The notes under the pieces: model-generated
Database searches by the model: none
What the model was told of the DNA's origin: nothing
Seen by the model: only the letters and a program-made list of their open reading frames with translations
Translations under genes and position numbers: made by a program
Shown: positions 1 to 6,618 of the stretch, in pieces
Numbering within the stretch: position 1 is the stretch's first letter
Layout: every line of letters starts with the position of its first letter
From: Chloroflexota bacterium
GTDB lineage: Bacteria > Chloroflexota > Limnocylindria > Limnocylindrales > CSP1-4
NCBI GenBank assembly: GCA_017881985.1
Contig: JADGQH010000100.1
Span: 1 to 10,224, forward strand
DNA length: 10,224 bases
Direction: 5' to 3'

Positions 1-921
1 GGCGGCTCGACAATCGCGGCAACGGCGCCGGTCGCCAACCCGGGCGCCCCCGCCTACACGCTCTACCCACCCGAGGCGCCGGCGCTCCTGCCCGGCACGG
101 TGCACGACGTCGACTTCCCGATCATCGAGAAGGACATCACGGTCGCGACCGGCTTCGTCGTCCATGCGTGGACGTTCGGCGGGACGGTGCCCGGGCCCGC
201 GATCCGCGTGCACCTCGGCGACACGGTCCGCGTCCACCTGACGAACCGGGGCCAGATGTCACACTCGATCGACTTCCATGCCAGCCAGACGGCGATGGAC
301 CACCAGATGATCGAGATCAAGCCCGGCGCCACGTTCACGTACACCTTCACGGCCGACTACGCGGGCGTCTGGATGTACCACTGCGGGACCGCACCCACCC
401 TCCAGCACATCGCGAACGGCATGTTCGGGATGGTGATCGTCGAGCCGAAGGGCGGCTTCGCGAAGGTCGACCACGAGTACGCATTCATTCAGAGCGAGTG
501 GTACCTGGGCGCGCAGGGCCAGCCCGCCGACTACCTGAAGGCGGCCGCCGGAGCGCCGTCGCCGGACTTCGTCGTCTTCAACGGCGTCGCCAGCCAGTAC
601 AAGGATCATCCGATCCCCGTGACCGCGAAGGACCGCATCCGGATCTTCATCCTCGACGCCGGCCCGAACATCGACAGCTCATTCCACGTGGTCGGCACGA
701 TCTTCGACACGGTCCACAAGGAAGGCGTCTCGCTCCTGAAGGGCAACCCCGACGGCTGGGGCTCGCAGGCGGTCGACCTCTCGCCGGCCCAGGGCGCCAT
801 CGTCGAGCTCGTGATCCCCGAGGACGGGAGCTATGCCTTCGTCACGCACGCGTTCAACTTCGTCGGTCGCGGGGCCGTGGGCGTCCTCAAGGCCGGCACT
901 GGCGCAACGATGTCCCACTGA
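1..921 (+). CDS. nirK: Copper-containing nitrite reductase (NirK-like two-domain cupredoxin), 5' end outside window
   Basis: The frame is open from base 1 to the TGA at 919-921, giving 306 residues, so the true start and any signal peptide lie upstream; an internal GTG at 100 would cut into the first cupredoxin strand. NirK reduces nitrite to nitric oxide outside the cytoplasmic membrane. Numbering from base 1, cupredoxin domain 1 (about 40-150) carries HSIDFH (H88, D91, H93), the HC pair (H127, C128), H136 and M141. Compared with family knowledge these give type 1 copper ligands H88/C128/H136/M141, type 2 ligands H93/H127 and the catalytic Asp D91. Domain 2 supplies the catalytic His (H229, in SSFHVVG) and the third type 2 ligand (H283, in FVTHAFN). 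The C-to-H spacing of 8 with an HCGTAP loop is one shorter than in Achromobacter-type NirK. The residues before about 35 are Ala/Pro-rich and look like a linker, so another domain could precede. No nor or other denitrification gene is seen nearby. A different multicopper oxidase is unlikely given the full NirK set. Confidence 0.88.
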   Translation, partial: GGSTIAATAPVANPGAPAYTLYPPEAPALLPGTVHDVDFPIIEKDITVATGFVVHAWTFGGTVPGPAIRVHLGDTVRVHLTNRGQMSHSIDFHASQTAMDHQMIEIKPGATFTYTFTADYAGVWMYHCGTAPTLQHIANGMFGMVIVEPKGGFAKVDHEYAFIQSEWYLGAQGQPADYLKAAAGAPSPDFVVFNGVASQYKDHPIPVTAKDRIRIFILDAGPNIDSSFHVVGTIFDTVHKEGVSLLKGNPDGWGSQAVDLSPAQGAIVELVIPEDGSYAFVTHAFNFVGRGAVGVLKAGTGATMSH

Positions 922-941
922 TCCGATCCCGTCGGCGGCTT

Positions 942-971
942 CGGCCCTGCCCATGTCCCTGGGCGGGGCCG
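942..971. terminator. Bidirectional hairpin between convergent nirK and EamA genes
   Basis: CGGCCCTGCCC (942-952) pairs with GGGCGGGGCCG (961-971) over 11 positions with one T.G wobble and an 8-base loop. It sits 20 bases after the nirK stop and 19 bases beyond the stop of the opposing EamA gene, where a shared terminator would be expected. There is no T run on either side, so it may be only an mRNA 3'-end stabiliser or a Rho-assisted stop. Confidence 0.5.
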
Positions 972-990
972 GACGCCGCGTTCATGCGCC

Positions 991-1956
991 CTATTCGGGC
1001 GCCTCGCGACCTTCGCGCGTCGCCGCCGCGATCCCCAGGACACCGACCGCGATGAGCGCGGCCCCGCCGAGGAACGCGGGCCCCAGCACCTCGCCGAGGA
1101 CCAGCACGCCGAGCACCGCGCCGACCACCGGCTGCGCGAAGAACGCCGCGGCGGCCACGGCCGGCGGCGCCGCCGCGTACCCGCGGTACCAGAGCGACCA
1201 CGCGATGGCAGTGGCACCGATCCCCAGGTAGAGGACGGCTGCGGCGGTGAGCGGGGTGATGGGCGGGAGGGTCCGCCCCGCCAGCTCGAGTGGGACGAAT
1301 GGCAGCAGCAGGACGACCGCCACCGCGCTCGCGCCGAGGATCGCCCGGAACGCCCCGACCGCCGCCACGAGCGGCCGGCCCACGCTGCTGAAGAGCGCCC
1401 AGGTCGCGGCCGACGCCACGAGCAGGAGGTCGCCCAGCAGCGCCCTGGGGAGCGTGATGCCGCCCGGCAGGACGGCCTGGGCTCCGGCCAGCCCGCCGAA
1501 ACCGGCGTTCCGGGTCGCGAGCACCGCCACCCCCGCAACGGCCACGACGCAGCCCGCCCACGCGATCCGGCGGACCCGTTCGCCCTCCAGGAGCACGCCG
1601 AACACGAGCACGAAGGCGGGAGTGGTTGTCGTGAGGAGCGCTCCCTCCGCCCCGCCCGTCAGGCTCGTCCCGACGAACTGCATCACCATCGTGACGGCCA
1701 CGACAGCACCGGCCGCCACGATCCGGCCCTTTGGTGCCGCGGCCAGCCCGAGCCGTCCCCGGAAGACCACCGCGAGCACGGCGACCCCGATCACGAGGCG
1801 CAGCACGCCCAGGGTCAGCGGCGGGATCGCGTCGAAGGTCGCCGCCGACACGACGTACATGCCACCCCACAGGGCGGCGGCTGCGAGAAGGTCGACGACC
1901 GGGCCGCGGGACGCAGCCCGGGCCGAGTCCCCGTGGCGACCGGCGGCCCCCCCCAA
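991..1956 (-). CDS. EamA/DMT-family transporter (RhaT/YdcZ-like drug/metabolite exporter)
   Basis: This 321-residue, very hydrophobic protein has about ten predicted membrane helices in two EamA repeats (roughly 20-150 and 165-312). Repeat 1 opens with LLAAAALWGGMYVVSAATFDAIPPLTLGVLR and repeat 2 with LLLVASAATWALFSSVGRPLV, both typical of the family, and length fits the usual 280-320. Such proteins export amino acids, metabolites or drugs across the inner membrane; the substrate cannot be read from sequence. The only start before the first helix is a TTG at 1956-1954, immediately after the TGA of the upstream CoA-transferase gene and in the same frame, so translation is probably coupled to that gene. 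The TTG runs into a G8 tract (C8 at 1947-1954 on the plus strand), which makes the N terminus sensitive to slippage or sequencing error. The family call is firm; the exact start is less so. Confidence 0.85.
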   Translation of the reverse strand: MGGAAGRHGDSARAASRGPVVDLLAAAALWGGMYVVSAATFDAIPPLTLGVLRLVIGVAVLAVVFRGRLGLAAAPKGRIVAAGAVVAVTMVMQFVGTSLTGGAEGALLTTTTPAFVLVFGVLLEGERVRRIAWAGCVVAVAGVAVLATRNAGFGGLAGAQAVLPGGITLPRALLGDLLLVASAATWALFSSVGRPLVAAVGAFRAILGASAVAVVLLLPFVPLELAGRTLPPITPLTAAAVLYLGIGATAIAWSLWYRGYAAAPPAVAAAAFFAQPVVGAVLGVLVLGEVLGPAFLGGAALIAVGVLGIAAATREGREAPE

Positions 1957-3207
1957 TCAGACCGTCCCGGCCGCGCGCAGCGTCGCGATCTCCGCCGGTC
2001 CGTAGCCGAGCTCGGCGAGGACCTCGTCCGTGTGCTCGCCGAGGAGCGGCGGCGGCGTCCGGACCGTGGCGGGTGTCGCGCCGAGCACGAACGGCGGCGC
2101 CACCTGGCGGAGGCGGCCCAGGAGCGGGTGCTCCATCTCGACGGAGGCGCCCAGCGCGGCGACCTGGGGCGAGGCGAAAGCCGCCTCGAGGTCGTTGATC
2201 GGGCCGGCCGGGACGTCCGCCGCGGCAAGGCGTTCCAGCCACGTCGCGCTCGGCGCGGACGCGAAGCGCGCCGCGATGATCGGCCGAAGCTCGTCGCGGT
2301 TCGCAACGCGTGCCCCGTTCGACGCGAAGCGTGGGTCATCCGTCAGATCAGACGCACCGATTGCCTGGCAGAACCGCGGCCACTGCCGTTCGCTGCCGAC
2401 GGCCACAGCGATCCATCCGTCAGCCGTGGCGAACGTCTCGTACGGGACGATGTTCGGGTGGGCATTCCCCCGCCGGGTCGGCGACTCGCCGGAGACGAAG
2501 TAGTTCTGGGCCTGGTTCGTAAGCCAGGCGAGCGTGGACCCGAGCAGCGAGATGTCGATCCGCTGCCCGCGGCCGGAGGCCGGCGACCCGGGCCGATCGC
2601 GCCCTGCGATCGCCGCGAGCACCGCGACTGCGCCGAGCATGCCCGTCGTGAGGTCGCTCACGGCGACGCCGGTCTTCGTCGGGAGACCATGCTCGGTATC
2701 GGGGGCCCCGGTGATCGACATGAGGCCGGAGACCGCCTGGACGATGAAGTCGTAGCCGGGCGCCGTCGCGTCGGGGCCGGTCGTCCCGTAGCCGGAGATC
2801 GCGAGGTGGACCAGCCGCGGATTCAGCGCCTCGAGGGCCGCGTCGTCGAACCCGAGCCGGGCGAACCCGCCGAAGCGGAAATTCTCCACCAGGATGTCCG
2901 CGCGCACGAGGAGGCGACGCAGGACGTCCCGTCCGGCGTCGGATCGGAGGTCCAGGCGGATCGAGCGCTTGTTCCGGTTCGCCGCCAGGAAGTAGGCCGC
3001 GGTTCCGGGGTCGTCCGGACCGGCCGTGCCGGGCGCCACCCACGGCGGGCCCCAGCCGCGCGTCGCGTCGCCCTCGAGCGGCTCCACCTTCACAACGTCG
3101 GCGCCGAGGTCGGCGAGCAGCATCGTGCAGTAAGGACCGGCGAGGACCGTGCTGCAGTCCGCGACGAGGATCCCCGCGAGGGGGCCGGCGGCGTGCTGCG
3201 CGGTCAT
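1957..3207 (-). CDS. CaiB/BaiF family CoA-transferase (type III)
   Basis: This 416-residue protein has the usual family length. Type III CoA-transferases move CoA between an acyl-CoA and a free carboxylate, such as formyl/oxalate, carnitine, bile acid or succinate/mesaconate type substrates, in the cytoplasm. Visible features are the N-terminal LVADCSTVLAGPYCTMLLADLGADVVKVE Rossmann-like segment (14-42), NRNKRSIRLDL (77-87), ADILVENF (103-110), GYDFIVQAVSGLM (151-163) and VSDLTTGM (183-190). By alignment with formyl-CoA transferase, D185 is the acyl-CoA-linked catalytic aspartate. A C-terminal GEHTDEVLAELGY motif (390-403) is also typical. The gene starts with ATG and has no clear Shine-Dalgarno site, but TACCAT lies 7 bases upstream, so it may be read from a leaderless mRNA. 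It is followed directly by the EamA exporter, and the pair probably form one transcript. The acid substrate is not predictable. Confidence 0.92.
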   Translation of the reverse strand: MTAQHAAGPLAGILVADCSTVLAGPYCTMLLADLGADVVKVEPLEGDATRGWGPPWVAPGTAGPDDPGTAAYFLAANRNKRSIRLDLRSDAGRDVLRRLLVRADILVENFRFGGFARLGFDDAALEALNPRLVHLAISGYGTTGPDATAPGYDFIVQAVSGLMSITGAPDTEHGLPTKTGVAVSDLTTGMLGAVAVLAAIAGRDRPGSPASGRGQRIDISLLGSTLAWLTNQAQNYFVSGESPTRRGNAHPNIVPYETFATADGWIAVAVGSERQWPRFCQAIGASDLTDDPRFASNGARVANRDELRPIIAARFASAPSATWLERLAAADVPAGPINDLEAAFASPQVAALGASVEMEHPLLGRLRQVAPPFVLGATPATVRTPPPLLGEHTDEVLAELGYGPAEIATLRAAGTV

Positions 3208-3214
3208 CGCCGCG

Positions 3215-3220
3215 ATGGTA
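3215..3220 (-). promoter_or_regulatory. -10 box (TACCAT) placing transcription start at the CoA-transferase ATG
   Basis: On the minus strand TACCAT is followed by 7 bases and then the ATG at 3207, so a start about 7 bases after the box falls on the first codon. This fits leaderless initiation. I see no recognisable -35 element. Confidence 0.4.
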
Positions 3221-3229
3221 CGGCGTGGC

Positions 3230-3254
3230 GGTCGACGGCCGCCCGCGGTCGACC
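3230..3254. terminator. Inverted repeat between the propeller gene and the CoA-transferase promoter
   Basis: GGTCGAC (3230-3236) and GTCGACC (3248-3254) form a perfect 7-bp stem with an 11-base GC-rich loop. It lies 16 bases downstream of the stop of the minus-strand dehydrogenase gene and just upstream of the next promoter box, so it could end the first transcript or be an operator. There is no U tract, which makes either role uncertain. Confidence 0.3.
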
Positions 3255-3270
3255 CGAGGCCGCCGTCGCC

Positions 3271-4440
3271 TCAGCCCCCCACGACGCGGTAGATCCGGCC
3301 GCTCGCGTAGTCGGCGACGTACATCTCGCCGGCCTCATCCTCGCCGAAGGCGCTGATCGCGAGCGACGTGTCCGCCACGAGGATCGGCTGTTGGCGTGCC
3401 GCCCCACCCGCGCTCAGCGTCCAGATCCGTCCGCTGCAGTAGTCGCCGAACAGGTAGAGCCCGGCCAGCGCGGGGGATCGCGATCCGCGGTACACGGCGC
3501 CGCCGACGACGGCACACCCGTTCCCGGCGTCATGGCCGTAGGACGCGATCGGGAAGGTGATCCCGGCGGGGGTGCAGGATCCCCGGAAGCACGTGTCGGC
3601 CTCGTACCGGTTCCACCCGTAGTTCGCCCCGCGGCCGCCGCCGGCCACGCGTCGGGCCCGATCGACCTCCTCGAAGCGGTCCTGGCCCACGTCGCCGATC
3701 CAGAGGTCTCCGGTCCGCCGGTCGAAGCTGAAACGCCACGGGTTGCGGAGCCCGTATGCCCAGATCTCGTGGCGGATCGTCGTGCTCGTCGCCCACGGAT
3801 TCGAGGCTGGCACGCGATATGCCGGCGAGGCGCTGGTCACGTTCGGCGCGATCCGGAGGATCTTGCCGAGCAGCGTCGAGCGGCGCTGGCTGTTGCCGGA
3901 CGGGTCGCCCCCACCTCCGCCGTCGCCGGTCCCGATGTACAGGTATCCGTCCGGCCCGAACGCGAGCTGGCCGCCATTGTGGTTCGCATAGGTCGGGTGC
4001 GGGATCCGCAGCAGGCGGCGCTCCGTCGTGGAGGCGCGGCTCGAGCTGGTGGCGCTGCGCCGGTACTCGGCCACGACGAGGGCGCCTGTCGCGTCCGTGT
4101 ACGAGATGTAGAAGCGCCCGTTCGTGCGGTATGCCGGGTGGAACGCGAGGCCCAGGAGGCCCCGCTCGCCGCAGCAGGCGACACGGGAGCGGATGTCCAG
4201 GAACGGCGTCGCGACGAGGCTGCCGCCCCTCGAGACGATCCGGATCCGCCCGGTCTGCTCGACGACGAACAGTCGCCCGGAGCCATCGTGCGCATTCGCG
4301 ATCTCGACCGGGCTCTCCAGCCCTCCGGTGAAGGCGACCAGGCGAAGCGACACTGCGGCCGCGGCCGGGGGCGCCTGGCCCGCGACGAGCGCGAACGTGG
4401 CGAGCAGGGTCGCCGCCACGCGAAGAACGAGCGTCGACAT
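3271..4440 (-). CDS. Secreted PQQ-dependent glucose/sorbosone dehydrogenase-like (GSDH/HHIP-type) beta-propeller
   Basis: The 389-residue protein begins MSTLVLRVAATLLATFALVAG and has a Sec-type signal peptide with probable cleavage in the Ala-rich stretch at about 25-29, so it should be exported. It then carries six-bladed propeller motifs of soluble aldose sugar dehydrogenases in order: DGSGRLFVVEQTGRI, ERGLLGLAFHPAYRTNGRFYISYTD, HNGGQLAFGPDGYLYIGTGDGG, LLGKILRI, LRNPWRFSFDRRTGDLWIGDVGQ, NYGWNRYE and AGLYLFGDYCSGRIW. In characterised relatives the His of NHNGG is the catalytic base and the Arg of LRNPWRFSFD contacts PQQ; both are present. It would oxidise a sugar or alcohol outside the cell, with electrons passed to an unknown acceptor. 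The frame stays open to 4686, but the ATG at 4440 is preferred because it gives the signal peptide and has GGAGG 8 bases upstream (4449-4453). It is divergent from the deacetylase gene. A non-enzymatic HHIP-like binding role cannot be excluded. Confidence 0.87.
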   Translation of the reverse strand: MSTLVLRVAATLLATFALVAGQAPPAAAAVSLRLVAFTGGLESPVEIANAHDGSGRLFVVEQTGRIRIVSRGGSLVATPFLDIRSRVACCGERGLLGLAFHPAYRTNGRFYISYTDATGALVVAEYRRSATSSSRASTTERRLLRIPHPTYANHNGGQLAFGPDGYLYIGTGDGGGGGDPSGNSQRRSTLLGKILRIAPNVTSASPAYRVPASNPWATSTTIRHEIWAYGLRNPWRFSFDRRTGDLWIGDVGQDRFEEVDRARRVAGGGRGANYGWNRYEADTCFRGSCTPAGITFPIASYGHDAGNGCAVVGGAVYRGSRSPALAGLYLFGDYCSGRIWTLSAGGAARQQPILVADTSLAISAFGEDEAGEMYVADYASGRIYRVVGG

Positions 4441-4537
4441 CGATCTGACCTCCGGGACGCGCCGGCCGCCGGGTCGGCCGGGGGACGCATTCTGCCTCAC
4501 CGCGGGAACATCCGACGGGTCCGAGGAGCCCTCGGGG

Positions 4538-4543
4538 TACGAT
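4538..4543 (+). promoter_or_regulatory. -10 box (TACGAT) for a leaderless PIG-L deacetylase mRNA
   Basis: TACGAT is followed by 6 bases and then the ATG at 4550, so transcription should begin at or within a base of the start codon. No Shine-Dalgarno sequence fits in the 6-base gap. A -35 element is not evident. The spacing matches the box before the CoA-transferase gene. Confidence 0.45.
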
Positions 4544-4549
4544 CCGTCC

Positions 4550-5503
4550 ATGACTGCGTCCCCGACACCCTCCCAGCTCACCCTGATGACCGTGCATGCC
4601 CACCCCGACGACGAGACGATCGGGACGGGTGGCGTGATGGCGCGCGCCGTCGCGGACGGGCGACGCCTCGTCCTCGTCACCTGCACGCGCGGCGAGCTCG
4701 GCGAGATCGTGGACCCGGAGCTGGATACGCCTGCGAACCACCGGCGCCTGGGCGAGATCCGGGCCGCGGAGCTCGAGGCGGCGATGGCCGCCCTCGGCGT
4801 GACCGAGTGGGAGAACCTGGGCTACCGCGACTCCGGGATGATGGGCCAACCGGGCAACCATGATCCGCGGAGCTTCTGGCGGGCGGACCGCGACGAGGCG
4901 ATCGGCCGGCTGGTCTGGATGGTCCGCCGCTACCGTCCCGACGTGATCACCGGCTACAACAGCTTCGGCGGCTACGGGCACCCCGACCACGTGAACGCGC
5001 ACAAGGTGGCCGTCGGCGCCTTCTACCGGGCCGGCGATCCCGAGTGGTACCCCGAGCAGGTGGCCCCGGAGCACGGCGGGGCCGGGCCGGCCGAAGCGGA
5101 CGGGGGCCTGCAGCCCTGGGCGCCAGCCAAGCTCTACGAGCAGGCGATGGGACGCGAACGGCGCGAGGCGATGGCGGCCCGGATGGAGGCGGCCGGGGTG
5201 CGATCGTTCTGGTCGCGTCCGGATCCGGCGGACGCGACGGCCGTGGCGGAGTGGGAGACGTTCATGCGCCGCTCGACCGTCGCCGACGAGGAGATCACGA
5301 CGCGCGTCGACTGCTCCGGGTTCTCGGCCCAGCGATGGGCGGCGCTCCTGGCCCACCGGACGCAGCTCTCGATGCAGAGCCCATTGCTGGCGATGGGCCG
5401 CGATGCGATGGCGGAGCTGATGGGCGAGGAGACGTTCATCCTGCGCGCGGCGCGGGTGACGACCAGCTTCCCGGAGACGGACCTCTTCGACGGGCTGGTC
5501 TAG
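4550..5503 (+). CDS. PIG-L/LmbE-family zinc deacetylase, MshB/Mca-like
   Basis: This 317-residue protein belongs to the zinc-dependent LmbE family that removes acetyl groups from GlcNAc-type substrates or cleaves mycothiol conjugates. The metal-binding motif AHPDDE (17-22) gives H18 and D21, D20 is the expected general base, and GGYGHPDHVNAH (140-151) gives H147 as third ligand, matching the arrangement known in MshB. LVTCTRGELGEIV (42-54) and GYRDSGMMG (91-99) resemble MshB and Mca rather than small LmbE proteins. The C-terminal half has a Mca-like segment (KLYEQAMGRERREAM onward). The ATG at 4550 is chosen because upstream codons run into the divergent gene's control region and a -10 box lies just before it. 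Candidate roles are mycothiol or another glycosyl-thiol pathway, or antibiotic or cell-wall sugar deacetylation. No mshA, mshC or mshD partner is in the window, so the pathway is open. Confidence 0.88.
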   Translation: MTASPTPSQLTLMTVHAHPDDETIGTGGVMARAVADGRRLVLVTCTRGELGEIVDPELDTPANHRRLGEIRAAELEAAMAALGVTEWENLGYRDSGMMGQPGNHDPRSFWRADRDEAIGRLVWMVRRYRPDVITGYNSFGGYGHPDHVNAHKVAVGAFYRAGDPEWYPEQVAPEHGGAGPAEADGGLQPWAPAKLYEQAMGRERREAMAARMEAAGVRSFWSRPDPADATAVAEWETFMRRSTVADEEITTRVDCSGFSAQRWAALLAHRTQLSMQSPLLAMGRDAMAELMGEETFILRAARVTTSFPETDLFDGLV

Positions 5504-5532
5504 CCGGAACCTCGCGGGCCGGACTTTCCGAG

Positions 5533-5626
5533 CCAACCTGCGAAACCGCCCGTCGAGCCCGGCCGTACCAATCTCCAGGTGACTCGCAGGCTGGATCGAG
5601 GCAAAGCTCGGCCTCTGTGCCCGAGC
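5533..5626 (+). promoter_or_regulatory. Candidate structured 5' leader of the following gene
   Basis: Two structures lie between the deacetylase stop and the next start. CCA-CCTGCGA (5533-5543) pairs with TCGCAGG-TGG (5584-5594), 10 bp with one A/C mismatch, closing a 40-base loop. Directly after it, GAGGC (5598-5602) can pair with GCCTC (5611-5615), or GCTCGG (5606-5611) can pair with CCGAGC (5621-5626). The last two share bases and exclude each other. The ribosome-binding GAAGGGAG (5642-5649) follows within 20 bases. The layout could be a riboswitch or attenuator, but I cannot match it to a known class; the strand is chosen from the downstream gene. Confidence 0.3.
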
Positions 5627-5660
5627 GACCGCCCGACCCCTGAAGGGAGCTCCTCGAGAG

Positions 5661-6314
5661 ATGCCAGTCAACCCGCCCGAGAAGGCGGGCCGTGAAGGTG
5701 AGTCGCTGGTCGTGTCGGTGGCGCCGGTGACTGCTGGTCGGGCGATCCCGATGCCGCTCCGCGTCCTCGCCCCCGTCCTGGTGGTCGGGGTCATCGCGTT
5801 CCTGGCGGGCTCCAATGTCGGCGCCGGGCCGGCTGTCGGCAGGCCCGAACCCACGGCCATCCTGCCGCCGTCGTCAACCTCGCCGTCACCTTCGTCGTCC
5901 ACGACCGCGCCCTCGCCGGCAGGGCAGGCGCCGAGCGACTTTGCCTTCACCTTCGCGTTCCGTCCGGAGCGACTGATCGCCGGGCTCCCCGGCGGAAGCG
6001 GCTGCGCCACCCGATCCGGCGCGGTGCCGGGTCACACCGCCTCGTCGGCCGGGCGAACGTTCGTTGTCGTGTGGCTGAGCACGTGCCCGATCCAGCCGAG
6101 CAGGCGGGCGTCATTCCTGGGCCAGCTGTTGGCCGCCCTGGCGCGCGAGATCCCGAACTCGAGGGCGAACACCTCCCGGGAGGACAACGGGATCAGCGTC
6201 ACCGACTTCGGATACGCGCAGGGCGCTTCCACGGGCACGGTGACCGTGGTGGCCGATCCCGCCGGACGGGATCTCGTGATCTCGATGACGCTCGAGGAGC
6301 CGGTGGTGCCGTAG
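5661..6314 (+). CDS. Unrecognised membrane-anchored protein with Ser/Pro/Thr linker
   Basis: I do not recognise this 217-residue protein. It has a short polar N terminus, one hydrophobic helix at about 33-49 (LRVLAPVLVVGVIAFLAG), then a low-complexity Pro/Ser/Thr stretch at about 62-92 and a compact C-terminal domain of about 125 residues. Such a layout usually means one membrane anchor with the C-terminal domain held outside through a flexible linker. Two cysteines (C115 and C142) in the outer part could form a disulfide. The end (GTVTVVADPAGRDLVISMTLEEP) is strand-rich. The ATG at 5661 is preceded by GAAGGGAG 11 bases upstream and fixes the start. It converges on the tRNA gene. Codon bias is like the neighbours, so it is likely real. 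An adhesion, wall or sensor role would be speculation. Confidence 0.72.
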   Translation: MPVNPPEKAGREGESLVVSVAPVTAGRAIPMPLRVLAPVLVVGVIAFLAGSNVGAGPAVGRPEPTAILPPSSTSPSPSSSTTAPSPAGQAPSDFAFTFAFRPERLIAGLPGGSGCATRSGAVPGHTASSAGRTFVVVWLSTCPIQPSRRASFLGQLLAALAREIPNSRANTSREDNGISVTDFGYAQGASTGTVTVVADPAGRDLVISMTLEEPVVP

Positions 6315-6386
6315 CCAACCGGAGGTCGCGGCACGTGTTGGTCACGCGGCGTGTCGTCGGTGGTGGGGCGAGCAACGGCGGCTGGA

Positions 6387-6463
6387 TGGCGGACCCGACC
6401 GGATTCGAACCGGCGATCTCCTGCGTGACAGGCAGGCATGTTGGGCCGCTACACCACGGGTCC
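6387..6463 (-). tRNA. tRNA-Asp (anticodon GTC)
   Basis: On the minus strand the acceptor GGACCCG pairs with CGGGTCC, followed by discriminator G and an encoded CCA. The D stem is GTGT/ACAT, the anticodon stem CCTGC/GCAGG encloses loop CTGTCAC with GTC at the anticodon position, the variable loop is AGATC, and the T arm is GCCGG-TTCGAAT-CCGGT with one G.T pair. The 77-base length and G73 identity base fit tRNA-Asp. It stands alone, converging with the preceding protein gene. Confidence 0.97.
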
Positions 6464-6474
6464 ACGGCCGGCAG

Positions 6475-6480
6475 ATCGTA
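6475..6480 (-). promoter_or_regulatory. -10 box (TACGAT) of the tRNA-Asp gene
   Basis: TACGAT on the minus strand ends 11 bases before the mature tRNA 5' end, which would leave a short leader for RNase P to remove. The hexamer is identical to that before the deacetylase gene. No convincing -35 sequence is visible 16-18 bases further upstream. Confidence 0.4.
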
Positions 6481-6603
6481 GCAGAGGCGGGCGATGCCGT
6501 CGTTGCCCGGCGTCGCTGCCCAGGCCGGCTGCGGGGGTGCGCGCACGGCGCCACCGCGCAGTGCGCGACCTGACCGCCCGACACGCCCCGGCGCCAGCCG
6601 CGA

Positions 6604-6609
6604 TATCCT
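6604..6609 (+). promoter_or_regulatory. Possible -10 box (TATCCT) before threonine aldolase
   Basis: TATCCT lies 9 bases before the ATG at 6619, so the start of transcription would be within about two bases of the start codon. No Shine-Dalgarno site better than a weak GGCGGG is present. The remaining 6464-6603 stretch shows no gene or other clear signal. Confidence 0.3.
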
Positions 6610-6618
6610 CGGCGGGCC

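Noticed and set aside
4441..4686. N-terminal extension of the dehydrogenase to 4686
   Set aside because: The extension overlaps the divergent deacetylase and would bury the signal peptide; the ATG at 4440 has GGAGG 8 bases upstream.
1933..4863. A 976-codon open frame on the plus strand across the CoA-transferase and dehydrogenase genes
   Set aside because: It is antisense to two firmly identified genes, its translation is Arg/Pro/Ala-rich without any domain, and long shadow frames are expected at this GC content.
5541..5626. c-di-GMP-I riboswitch
   Set aside because: GCAAAGC is present, but the upstream CAAACC element, the GAAA tetraloop hairpin and the tetraloop receptor of that class are not found in order.
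3530..6010. An 826-codon minus-strand frame over the dehydrogenase and deacetylase genes
   Set aside because: It overlaps conserved genes in other frames, including the antisense of the deacetylase, and reads as Arg/Pro/Gly-rich low-complexity sequence.
6315..6386. Terminator between the unknown protein gene and the tRNA
   Set aside because: Only a short CACGC/CGTG pairing is visible with no T run, too weak to annotate.
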